A stretch of DNA of 64,000 bases, from the NCBI GenBank assembly GCA_956465555.1, contig OY101121.1, positions 892,722 through 956,721 on the forward strand. The letters are read 5' to 3'. This DNA is from Nitzschia sp. pyKryTriq1. Lineage: Eukaryota > Bacillariophyta > Bacillariophyceae > Bacillariales > Bacillariaceae. The notes beneath the pieces were generated by a model, which saw nothing but the letters and a program-made list of their open reading frames with translations, ran no database searches and was not told the origin of the DNA. Within the stretch, counting starts at the first letter, position 1, and every line of letters starts with the position of its first letter. The position numbers were made by a program, and so were the translations under genes. Positions 30,719 through 41,004 of this stretch are shown here, in pieces.

Positions 30719-33122
30719 ATGATGGAATCCGCACCAGAAGTTGACAGTGGCACCACGCCGGAAGCTGACAATACTAGCACCGCACTACCCGAAGTTGACA
30801 ACGGCACAACAGACACCGTGGGTGGCATTTCCACTGATACACTGGATCTCGAGTCCGGCGATGGCGATGGCGATGATGATGACCATCTGCACGATCAGCT
30901 TCCTTCCGTGGAAGAATATAAGACTAATATGAAGAATATCGGCAGTCCTTCAAGGCTGAGCGATGGTGGCCGTTCTCGATCTCGTTCGAATTCGCGTGAT
31001 ACGGACGGAGGAGAAATGGCCAACGGCGACGACGACGACGAAGAGTATGTTCATGACCAGCTTCCCGACGTCGACGAGATCAAGGCAGCCATCACCGGTG
31101 ATACTAGCTGGGGATGTATTCACTATCTTGCAATCTTTGTTGGTTTGGTCGTTTTGACAGTGATTATCGTGGTCCCTACCATTTTGAGTCAAAATAAAAA
31201 TAATGTCTCCACGACTTCTTCCGCCCAGGGCCAATCGCCAGGACAACCTGCCTCACCAACACGCTCTCCAGTACCGGCGCCCACTGTACCACCACTGGTG
31301 CGCCAAGATAGGATTATCAAGTATCTCGCTGATGTTGGTATCTCCACTGAGACTCAGTTGACGACTATCGGTACTCCTCAAAACAGAGCGGTCGAATGGT
31401 TGGCCTTCGATGACGGGTTGAATATGGAGGTCCCCGATAATGGGAAGAAATATACTCGCTTTGTCGAAAGATATGTCTTGGCAGTCTTCTTTTACAGCAC
31501 CAACGGTCCATCATGGACATACAGTATGAAGTTCTTGACAGGTGTCGACCATTGCGAGTGGCACGATGATTTTCTCACCAATGGGGGATCCATTATGCGA
31601 TTGGGCGTCGCCGATTGCAATACTGTCGCTTCCTCGGAACAGACAAATGGAGGACTATTGGCTACCGTGCTGTCTTTGCGTAAGTTATTATCCATCGCTT
31701 GTGGTTTGTTTCTAGATTGCATAGTGGAGACCTTATTTCTCACGCCAGCCATGATCTTTCGTCACGTTCTTTGCGCGAGTAGCCTTGAATAAACTGGTCG
31801 GAACTATCCCTACCGAATTGCAGTACCTCCATCGCCTAGAAACCTTTTTCGCACCATTCAACGAACAGCTTACGGGCAGCCTTGGTTTTGGTTTGCAAGC
31901 TTTGGATCGGTTGCAGTCGTTCGAGGTACAATACTGTGGATTCACTGGTGGGCTCCCGGATGAAATTGGATCCCTGAAGAAACTTACTAACTTGGGTCTC
32001 GGAAACAATAAACTTGAAGGGACTCTCCCAGCTTCTTTCTTCGAACTTACCGATCTGGAATTGCTTGGCATGGATGATAACTTATTTGAAGCTGACATTG
32101 CTTCCTTTGGGGTGTTTACCAAGTTGAAGCAGGCATACCTAGAAGACAATCTATTTACTGGTGAATTGACCGATGCCCTCGTCGACAACTGGGCGATCAA
32201 CATGGAAGAGCTGGACCTCAGTGTGAACAATCTCAATTCAACAATCCCTGCTGGAATGTTCAAGCTGACTAATCTTGCTATTTTGGATCTCCACGGAACC
32301 GGCCTTCGAGGCTCGATTCCCGATATTGTAGACCCAAATGGTTCTCTCGTGCTCCTCGCGTTGTTTGATAATGATTTGACGGGGCCGATTCCTGAGACTA
32401 TCAGCAATCTTCTTACTCTCCGACACTTGGACCTTGCAAAGAACAAACTTACCTCTCCACTTCCGGATTCGCTGGGCCTCTTGACAGATCTACGATACTT
32501 GTTTATGGGACAAAATGATTTCTCGCGCCATGAATTCCCCACATCATTGTGGTCTTTGACGCTACTGCGAGAACTTTCCATGAAAAACAACAGTATCACT
32601 GGGACGATTCCTTCAGCTATTAGTACCTTGACATCCCTGCAGCTGCTTGACCTCGACGGAAATAGACTGGTGGGTACCATTCCTGCAGAAATAGGGCTGC
32701 TGAATGGTCTGGACTATCTTTTGCTGAACAGGAACATCCTATCGGGAACATTACCCTCCACGTTTACCCTCTTGTACGATTTGGGTGAGTTTGAATATCA
32801 GGAATGAAGAATCTGACTCGTTGGTATCAACTCTTCTCACATGATTCTCTTCGCAGATATGTTGCTGATCGATCACAATAAAATCAATGGTACAGCCGAT
32901 GTGATATGTAAGGACACGCAGATCAATCTCACTTATTTTGTGGCCGATTGTGAGGGCCCAATTGTGAACATCAACTGTAGCTGCTGTAACTTGTGCTGCA
33001 ACGATATCAATGCCACCTGCAATAACTTGGGCTGGCATGTGAATCTGGACCCGGTATGGGAATATAGTTATACCCGAAACTCGTATCAGTTCAGCACAGA
33101 AGTTGTGGCGTCGGAGCCATAA
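30719..33122 (+). CDS. Single-pass leucine-rich-repeat membrane protein
   Basis: Exons 30719-31679, 31783-32784 and 32857-33122 encode 742 residues. The N-terminal 130 residues are acidic and presumably cytosolic. They contain a twice-repeated motif, 'HLHDQLPSVEEYK' (56-68) and 'EYVHDQLPDVDEIK' (109-122). Residues 135-157 are one membrane helix. A Ser/Pro linker and a capping region follow. About twelve plant-type LRRs come next ('NKLVGTIPTELQYLHRLE', 'NDLTGPIPETISNLLTLRHL', 'NRLVGTIPAEIGLLNGLDYL'), then a Cys-rich C-terminal cap 'NCSCCNLCCND'. This is the layout of the receptor-like LRR family expanded in pennate diatoms; it has no kinase domain. I infer a surface adhesion or ligand-binding protein. 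Both splice junctions fall inside the repeat register and preserve it. Confidence 0.9.
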
Positions 33123-33316
33123 AGTGGGGAAACTACTCTACCACACTGTGGTTCTACGACATTTTAATCATCAGGAATTGAACGATTCTTATTCTATTCA
33201 AATATGATCTGTAGTTTACCTTTACATCTCTAATGTATTTCATCTCGAGCCTTCGGTTGACTGGTCGTGCAGTAGCTGCCATCTACGGAGTAATAGACCT
33301 TCAGATCAAGTCATGA

Positions 33317-34459
33317 CTATCGGCGTGCCAACTTCTTTGTAGGAGGTTGCTTAGACGTGTCATCGTCATCAATACCACCCTCCGCACCATTTGAATCATC
33401 CGCCAATAGCTCGCGTAAATCGTCCACGGCCTGGGATTCTGCAGGAACGGGTTGCGAAGCGAATGAAGGTCGACGCGGACTCCCGTTTACTTTGTCGTTT
33501 CCCAGCATAAGCACCTCTGCGCCCACTCTTTGAATCATACTAATAAACAGCTGCTCATCTTCAGACAATGCCTTGATTCCCTCGTGCTCCAGGGCCTCAG
33601 ATATCTCTTCGTATAGACTCTCGCACCTCGAAACCATTGACATTACTTCCGGGTAGTGCGTGAAATTGGCCCCATTCACGATGCTTTCCATGTAGGCATT
33701 ACATGTTCGATACCCGGTGATCTTGTCGTGTTTCTTCAATATCTTGCTGAAACCTACGTACGTCATGATTGCAAATGTTTCGAACAGTAGAAGATCTTTG
33801 TAGAGTGAGTACAATGCTTGCGACATAGTTCTCCACTTCTCAGCCATCGACCTTTCTTGACCCTTGATGACTTCCATTCCTTTTCTTACTCGTTCCTCTC
33901 GAATCTGGAACTCTTTGGTTGTCTGCGCAAAGAAAAACTTGGCTTTTTTCAACTCAGCGTGCAAAAATTTGAAAAATGTGGTTTCACCGGGGCTTTGACC
34001 GAGAGGTGGCGTCGACGTGTCTTGTTGATTTTGGTTTCCAGCAGCAGGTAGCTGTGCTGTCTCCCTAAATGATGATTCTTTGCGAGGTCGTTTACTGGAC
34101 GCTCTTTCCACTGTGGCGTCCCCTCCATCTTGTTTCAGTCTCGAACCGTTCGCTGGTGAGGAAGACTCATCTATAGATGATGCATCGCTATCATTTGAAG
34201 CTTCGCGGGCGGCCTGATCGGCTTGATCGGCATCATCGGCAGCAGGCAAATTCTTTATTAATTTCTGGAATTGGAAGAAAACAACCATGGTAACTTTCCA
34301 CGTTAGAACACGGTATCATCGATCAAAAGAAAAACGCCACAGAGCACAATACCAACATCAAGCATAGCATACCTTCAATAACTTGTAATTCAACCAAAAT
34401 GGAGCCCATGAAGGGTCTGACATGTCGATAACTTTTTGAAGATTCTTGCAAAACTTCAT
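33317..34459 (-). CDS. SPX-domain protein
   Basis: Exons 34373-34459 (29 codons) and 33317-34264 encode 344 residues. The first exon, easily missed, supplies the SPX start 'MKFCKNLQKVIDMSDPSW' and 'APFWLNYKLLK', which continues as 'KLIKNLP' in exon 2. Residues about 45-120 are a low-complexity acidic/Ser linker with a basic patch ('SSKRPRK'). The domain resumes with 'FFKFLHAELKKAKFFFAQTT' (from about 126), and 'FSKILKKHDKITG' (near 201-213) holds the conserved lysine cluster that binds inositol pyrophosphates. No EXS, VTC or transporter domain follows, so this is a stand-alone SPX regulator. Such proteins report phosphate status, often by binding transcription factors. It is convergent with the LRR gene, 194 bp apart. 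Confidence 0.93.
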
Positions 34460-34920
34460 TTTCGCGCTTTTTGAACTTTGTGTTAAAAGTCCTCCAAGAA
34501 CAAGAACCTTCGATCGATATGTTTGGGGAAGAATGCTCTCGATTCAAATTACTGTATTCTTCGAGACTGAGAACGGATACACCGACCGCTCATCGCCTGG
34601 CACCGTGTCGTACAAGTACCAGTAATATAGGTCGCTGTGATATGGTTGTTGACGTCGTAGATTCTTCTTCGCATCCACTGTGTCGGAGGGAGATTCATGA
34701 GCGTGAGAACCGTGGGGAAGCGCTTTTCCTTTTTTTTTTGTCGGGAGTGGACACCTGGTGGACACGCGGTGCGAGGGGGTGAGATGATGAGAGCGCGCTG
34801 CGCTTCGATGACGACGCGCATCACGTACATACCTGTACATACCGGTAGTACCAAACGTACCGGTACAGTACCAGGTCCGGTACAGTAGCGTGTACGAGTT
34901 TATTTTTCAAGACTCCGACA
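34460..34920. other. Gene-free stretch with GTAC motifs
   Basis: No gene is seen. A GTAC-rich run lies at 34825-34895, just beyond the 3' end of the kinase fragment. Confidence 0.45.
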
Positions 34921-35959
34921 TCACGTAGGCCTGGTACAAAACCAAATAAGCACTAAATTAGAACCCTTTGTAACTAAGTTAGCACCCTTTTTTGTAGTCG
35001 TAAAATCGAAAAAAATGAAGCACAACATCAACAAGATCATCACCACATCATCAACAAGGCAGGGTATCAATCCCATGAGCATGTAGATACAGTCTTCGTC
35101 TTCGTAGGTATTGATAAGATTCACAATTCCTGGATGTGGCGTTGCGTGCGTAAGTGTCTCCAGTAGATGGATTTCTCGTTGGATTGCAACGAGCGCGGCT
35201 GTTCCACGTGTATCATCCGTTTTGTATTGCGACTTCAGTGCAAAGCGTTGCTTCAATGAATCCACACCAGTCTGAAAGGCATCGGTCTCGACCAACCAAA
35301 CTTCTCCGTACTGCCCTTCGCCTAAGACGCTGATCTTGTCCAAATCTTCAAGACCAACATTGACTTTGACGGCTCGTCGAATCTTGTTCTGCAATTGAAG
35401 GGAGTCGGACGAGACGATGGCGCCCTCCAGTACTCCATTGACATCCATTGTCTCGGACGTGATCCAATCGCAAGACGCGAGTAATATTACCCCCTCCCTC
35501 GTCGTCATCGTCATCATCATCATCATCATGATCATTGTCCAAATAGTAGTTCTTCTTCCTACCCTCATCATCATCATCATCATCATTAGCATTAGCATTA
35601 GCATTACCAACGGCAAATAATTGTGTAGTCGCGGCCGTCGCCCCCGGATGCAACAACGCGTGTTCCCCAAAACAGTCTCCCTTTTTCGCTCGTCCGACAA
35701 TCACTCCATCAACTTGAATTTCGACTTGACCCTGCGTGACGATGTAAAAGTGCTCATTGGTGTCCTCCTCGTCGTCGTCGTCGTCGTCGTCACCATTATT
35801 GTTCTTGCCGTGTTTCTTGGTTTCGGTAGTGGCACTAGTAGTACTAGTACTCGTACTAGTAGTAATCTTTTGTCCGGCTTTGGCAGTGATTGGTTGAAAT
35901 TCGCGAAGATCCCGCACCGCAGCTGCAAGTAGCTCGTTCGTAACCAGCCACCATTGCAC
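34921..35959 (-). pseudogene. Fragment of a cyclic-nucleotide-dependent protein kinase
   Basis: The first frame (35959 downward) has half of a cyclic-nucleotide-binding domain: 'EHFYIVTQGQVEIQVDGVIV', then 'KGDCFGEHALLHPGATAATT', close to the phosphate-binding cassette FGE-x-ALL but with the usual Arg replaced. Its reading frame is lost in GAT microsatellites near 35500-35600. The other frame continues with 'VGLEDLDKISVLGEGQYGEV' (the Gly-rich loop) and 'QRFALKSQYK' (the ATP-binding Lys), a kinase N-lobe that ends at 'CIYMLMGLIPC'. The catalytic loop, DFG and the rest of the C-lobe are absent downstream, and no first nucleotide-binding domain or ATG is found upstream. A 46-nt mini-intron could join the frames but would not restore the missing lobe. 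I call it a truncated pseudogene. Confidence 0.72.
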
Positions 35960-36626
35960 GGATTTTTGACTTTTTTTCGACGAATGCCTTCTAAGATGTA
36001 TCTTTAGATGAAATGTTCAATAATAGTCAAAAAGTACTCGCTAGAGAAGTAGTGGATGCTATGCTTCTATCACACCATCGTCGGTGGGAGTTTGTTGTCA
36101 TTGTCGTGATGGCGATCGCGGAAGAAATTCTTTCATCATGATGGCGCGGCAGGACTCGTGTTCGTGATTCGGGCGTTTGTACCAGGGCTACATGGACCTA
36201 CGTCATGCCAGAACGCTGGAAAATAAACTCGTACCGGTGCCGTCGGTCCGCCCCTCCTTTTAAATCGAAAGAGGGTTTGCCCTCCAGGCCCCTTTTCATC
36301 CTTCCAGTCCTCGAGAATTTCCACCACGTACGTGTACTATAGATCGCAGACAGGCAGGGGAGATAAAGGGGAAAGAGGCAAAATGGACGCGAGAGAGAGA
36401 AAACGCACCACGACGGCCTCACTCACTCATCATTCATTCGTCGTCATCAAGAACGATAAGAAACGCCAACCATCTTCAGCCGCATCAATCAGACAATCAC
36501 ATTGATTCGTTCATTCATTTTCACGATTTGTTACAACTCGTGGCGAACCCGTTCGACCCCTCAAAAAGGACTCCATTGCACGGGCTACATACATCCTCCT
36601 AGAGCTAGGGCTATTCAAGTTACAAA
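35960..36626. other. Gene-free stretch
   Basis: Promoter and leader of the heme lyase gene. No domain-bearing ORF was found, and no first half of the kinase. Confidence 0.45.
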
Positions 36627-38114
36627 ATGGGAGGAGGAATATCGAAACATGAAGATGAAGTAAAAGCCGATTTTTCGTCGCCACAGCCGTCGATGGAAAG
36701 CAACAACGCGACATCAAAGAAGAAAGAAGAAGCAGGAGAAGAGTCGTCCAAGTGCCCAATGCATCGAGGAGACGGATCCTATAGCTACGACTGGACACAA
36801 ATGTTCAAAGCTGCCACTATCCATTGCCCCAAGGGAAGTAAGCCTCTGTCCCAGGAACAGCAAGACAAGGCCACAGCAGCTCAGGCACAAAAAGAATCTT
36901 CCGCAACGAGTGGTGGATGTCCCGTCAAGCACAACCCAGCTCCAATGACAAGTTCGGGCGATAATAGCGGATGCCCTGTAAAGCACGGTTCTTCCACAGG
37001 TAGTACTCAACAACAACATCCTGAGTACAATGTGTATTCACAGCCAATCGACAAAACCAATCAAATGCCCAAAGGTGTGAGGACGCAAATGCCAACACCT
37101 ACTCAAAGAGCGGAGATCTCCACTGATCGAGTCAAATCTAGTATTCCAAAGGGTGGGAATACCGAAAGTGATAGCACTTGGACATACCCAAGCCCACAAC
37201 AATTTTATAATGCTCTGGCCCGAAAGGGAAAACTCGGCGACGACACTTCAGAGGAAGATATGGAAAGCGTCGTGGCATTGCACAACAATATGAACGAGAA
37301 GACATGGGCACAAGTCGTTGAGTGGGAAAAGCAAACCTATAACCCAACCTCGACACCCAAACTGCTGAAATTCCAGGGGCGTCCCCATGATTTGTCACCG
37401 AAAGCAACGCTCAAACATTATTTGTTGGGTCATCCTCTTCCCTACGACCGTCATGACTGGACAGTTCTTCGTGACGACGGATCAACAGTCCGCTATGTGA
37501 TTGATTATTACTACGATGACACCCGTGCCCTGGAGACAGAAGAGTCGGCAAAGCCATCCCTTCATGATAGAAACGCTACACCCAGCTTGTTGGTGGATGT
37601 GCGGCCAGCATTGGATGGCCCTTCAGAGTTCGTGGCGCGAGCGGTACAGATGCCTTATAAACTTTGGAGCGAGCAGACAACTTTCCAACCCTTGCCGCTC
37701 AGAGGAACCCCTGAAATGGCCAATCAGGTCCAAGAGTCTTTGCTAGTGTGGCAGTCAATTCAACAGGCTAGAAAGCAAGAATTGAAGGAGGAGGAGGCGA
37801 TGGAAATTTCAAACTCCGAAGCCAAACAGATTGCATTGAACTTTTCTAAAGTTTTGAAAGACTGTCGCAAGCAACAGGCTCGTGTCAAGTCATGCAAATC
37901 AGAGGACGAATGCGCCAAGGCCAGTATGGATTTGACCATGTGTATGGGTCCTCTTCTGTGTCCTGTACAACACAAGAATCTAAGAAAGACATTGACGGAA
38001 GACGACGATGATGCGATTGAAGCCGCTCTTGAAACTCTGACCGAGTGCGTGATCCTACAAAACGCTCAACGAGCGCTTGCCAAGAAGCAGCACCCCGGAG
38101 CCTTTAAGGACTAA
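36627..38114 (+). CDS. Holocytochrome c-type synthase (cytochrome c heme lyase) with C-terminal CHCH domain
   Basis: Single exon, 495 residues. It attaches heme to cytochrome c in the mitochondrial intermembrane space. Core motifs: 'WTYPSPQQFYNALARKG' (185-201), 'VALHNNMNEKTWAQVVEWE' with the conserved heme-ligand His219, 'LLKFQGRPHDLSPKA', and 'LPYDRHDWTVLRDDGSTVRY'-'VIDYY'. Five CP motifs (CPMH 43, CPKG 67, CPVKH 98 and 116, CPVQH 445) resemble heme-regulatory motifs. After the normal family end there are about 110 extra residues with Cys413-X9-Cys423 and Cys429-X9-Cys439, a twin CX9C (CHCH) pattern typical of Mia40 import substrates. The N-terminus begins MGGG, so myristoylation is conceivable. 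Convergent with the SLOG gene 87 bp away. Confidence 0.93.
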   Translation: MGGGISKHEDEVKADFSSPQPSMESNNATSKKKEEAGEESSKCPMHRGDGSYSYDWTQMFKAATIHCPKGSKPLSQEQQDKATAAQAQKESSATSGGCPVKHNPAPMTSSGDNSGCPVKHGSSTGSTQQQHPEYNVYSQPIDKTNQMPKGVRTQMPTPTQRAEISTDRVKSSIPKGGNTESDSTWTYPSPQQFYNALARKGKLGDDTSEEDMESVVALHNNMNEKTWAQVVEWEKQTYNPTSTPKLLKFQGRPHDLSPKATLKHYLLGHPLPYDRHDWTVLRDDGSTVRYVIDYYYDDTRALETEESAKPSLHDRNATPSLLVDVRPALDGPSEFVARAVQMPYKLWSEQTTFQPLPLRGTPEMANQVQESLLVWQSIQQARKQELKEEEAMEISNSEAKQIALNFSKVLKDCRKQQARVKSCKSEDECAKASMDLTMCMGPLLCPVQHKNLRKTLTEDDDDAIEAALETLTECVILQNAQRALAKKQHPGAFKD

Positions 38115-38201
38115 CATGATATAGCAACAATCTCACAACACGTCGTAGCCACACAATAGTAAAACGTTCACTAACTAGTAGGCGATAGACGGAGTAGCTT
38201 T

Positions 38202-39099
38202 CTAATCCAAAAATAGAGTTGTCACCAGCATATCGAGTTCTTTTGCTTCTTTGGCTGCTTCGATGACAGTAGTGGATTCATGGAACGCGAAACTGATAAG
38301 CTGATCTGTCTGACTTAACAGGTAGGAATTGCAGATTCGACTTGCGACATCCAATGTCATTTTGTCATTTTGTGGATTGGTAATGACGTCTTTTACCTTT
38401 TTCAAGAGTGCTTGGGATTCTTTCGTCTGCTTCTCCATGCTCTGTGGCAGTACTACAGTCAACAAATCTTCACGTTCCGCCCGCAAAGCCCCTCGAATGG
38501 CAGCGGCGTTAGTACCACCTGCCCCCGAAGTGTAAACATGGTTTCCACTTAGTACCAAAGCATAAGCTCTGCAAAAACGACGAAAAGAGGAAGAGACGGA
38601 GGGAAGAAGTTAGATGGGACATAGTATTTAAATGATACATGGGATCCACGAGCGTTTGACACGCCACATCAATAAGTACGTACAGTAATTCAATTATTTG
38701 TTGATGTAGATAGGAGCAATGTCTGGTTCCGAGTATGCAGTATTTTTGGGGTCCTTGTTGCTGGATTGCCGCTAGCTCACGCAAAATGCTCGTAACGCTT
38801 CGGTCCTTCTCCTTGACTCGTAGTTGTGGGTTTCCGACAACGACTTCTCGTTCCGGTCGGAGGTTCTCAGACGGATCGTACTCCCCCAGTCCATCGTAGC
38901 CATCATCAGACTTGGATCTCCCTTCTGCTAATATTTCCCATGGTCCCGAAGGTCTTGAGATCTTGGCGGAGGAAGGAAGAAAGCCCTTTACAACTCGAGC
39001 ATAACCCAGGATTGACACCAAAAATAGGATTGAGATGCTACCAGGAATCTTTCGCCGAGGTCTTCGTCTAGATAGTCCCTGCATGATGATATCGCTCAT
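38202..39099 (-). CDS. Plastid-targeted SLOG/DprA-like Rossmann protein
   Basis: Exons 38684-39099 and 38202-38568, with a 115-bp intron, encode 260 residues. A basic N-terminus and one hydrophobic helix end 'ARVVKGFLPSSAKISRPSG', with GF at the plastid-entry site. The core reads 'CILGTRHCSYLHQQIIELLA', then 'YALVLSGNHVYTSGAGGTNA', then 'AAIRGALRAEREDLLTVVLP'. The GAGGTNAAAIRGALRA stretch is the nucleotide-binding loop of the SLOG superfamily (DprA, lysine-decarboxylase-like/LOG). Cyanobacteria and plant plastids carry close relatives annotated as DNA recombination-mediator protein A. Its true substrate is unknown; DNA binding is not supported by what can be seen here. Confidence 0.87.
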
Positions 39100-39985
39100 A
39101 CTTTTATATCGACGCTGATGATATCAACGGTGCCGCCGATGAATGAATGATGAAGTGCCAATACAGACTACCGAGAGAAGAATTAGTTATGGTCAAAGTT
39201 CTTGCCGGTGGCAGATGGCATCAGTTCATTGGCTCCACTTTCGAAGCGCACTCGTTCGTTCCTCGTACCGCTATGTACCGGTAGCGGCGGATCCTCACGA
39301 AAATAGAGAAGGATCGGTGGTGCAAGATGGCAGAAAAATTCGAAACTTCGTGTCTCTTCTCGTTTTTTGACTAGGAGCGCGCGATCGATGCGGGTATGTA
39401 TGCATGCATGCGCACGCCGGCCGACCACGGCCCTTCGGCCGGTCGGCTGCGCGTGTACCAGGTACAGTACTCGTATGTTGAAATCTCCGAAGTCTGTACG
39501 TTGTCAGCTGACGCTTTGACTAGTGGGACCACTTCCTCAGCCCCGCGTCGTGTAGTGTCGATGTTAGCTAATAGTCCGTCTGCTCTTCCGAGGCACGAAC
39601 CTATCTCAAGTAAAGTAAACTTCCGTCTCAAACTCGAGATTATGACACAAAGCTGTTTCTCTTTTTTATTCCGATCTTCTTTCTACAAAAGGTCGCTAGA
39701 GAGACCAACCGGTATGGGAATGAAGATTGGTGGGTACGGCCACTTGGTAATATCAAAGACGCTAGCAGCTGGCTGGACTCTGGGTCATAAAATTTGCGTC
39801 AACGAATCCATGATCAAATACATGGGAAGGTTTATTTCATACGTACAGTACATTCGGGAGGTACCTTGCCTTTTGGAATCAGCGCGTAAAAGCTCGCGCG
39901 TCGGTGTCAAAATCAGTTACGAATCAGTTACTCGCTACTAGTAGAGGCGAGAAACGGTTAACAATAAGGGTTGGGGTCATTGTTG
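39100..39985. other. Gene-free stretch
   Basis: Promoter side of the SLOG gene. A 181-codon plus-strand ORF at 39396-39941 has irregular composition and no domain, so it is not called. A GC-rich imperfect inverted repeat lies near 39411-39455. Confidence 0.45.
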
Positions 39986-40237
39986 GCGTCTTTTGCATAT
40001 CCAATGGATAAGCGAACATTCAGGATTCTGCATATCCGAATACTTTTTATGATATATCCAATGGTTAGTGTCTGTCGTGTCTGCGGCGTCTGTTTGTTCT
40101 TCTCCTCCCTTTTCGTCCTTTTTCCGTCTGTCATCCCTTTCTTCGGTAAAATGTGACCGATCCGATCACTTCTCATCCGAGCGGGGTAATGCAATAAAAT
40201 GCGATCAACAAAATTCATGCCAAAACAGAAAATATTC
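39986..40237 (-). repeat. Dispersed repeat, copy 2 (about 250 bp, inverted)
   Basis: Reverse-complement partner of 2018-2261, lying 38 kb away. Relative to copy 1 it has short insertions near the cgcattttatt segment and a few substitutions. Both ends of similarity are sharp. No coding capacity beyond a shared short frame that is too brief and too arginine/lysine-rich to be a likely gene. Confidence 0.8.
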
Positions 40238-41004
40238 CATCCGCTTCACAAAATCCATTGTATGTATACTCATGAAGTGCTAAAGAAAAAGTAAAGTTGG
40301 AGCGGTTTGGAGGCTCAAAAAGGGTGAAAATTTGTGTCACTGGTGAATCACGTTTTATTTTGTTGCTGGCGTGTCAGAGTCGCTTAGGACATAGAATCGT
40401 TAAGTAATTTTAGAGATTGGATTTGCCTATTCTATAGATTGGATATGTATGGGGTGCTCATTGTTGGTGGAGCGACGGCCAGACGTTCTGTTGCCACCGT
40501 CCCGATTTTTGTTGACGCGTGTTGACGCGCCTTAATATCCATACAGTACTACAGTATTTACTACGGTCGTGTGGGCGAGTTATCACGACAAGACTACAGT
40601 ACGAGTATCGCGTATCGCCACAAGAACTCAACAACAATCAACCATGACCACTATGCTCCTACAAAATAAATGGCTGAAACAACAAGGCGGCTCTCTACAC
40701 GTACCGGTACAGTAGTAGCCAGCGCAGAATCGAGAGTAGACTATCTTTCCAACCAAGCAAGGACCTTCTTCATCCAAATTATGTGTTGAAAGTGCGGTGA
40801 TATCGCACTGCAAGTTGAGATTAGCGAATGTATCTCGGCCGTGGAAAACTAAAATGTGGATGTTAATGTGGAATGAGCTGTATCCTGTTACTTTATATCG
40901 ACTAGTAGCCCGTTGCCTGGTGCGGTCCGATTTCGATCGCACATTGAAACTAGCTTGGAAGGACGCAGATATTGTTATGGCGAATGAATGAATGTGCCTC
41001 CTGC
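40238..41004. other. Gene-free stretch
   Basis: No gene is recognised. Short GTAC runs occur at 40540-40560 and 40697-40715. Confidence 0.45.

Noticed and set aside
39396-39941. A 181-codon plus-strand ORF
   Set aside because: No domain, irregular composition and overlap with GTAC-rich spacer sequence. It looks like chance.
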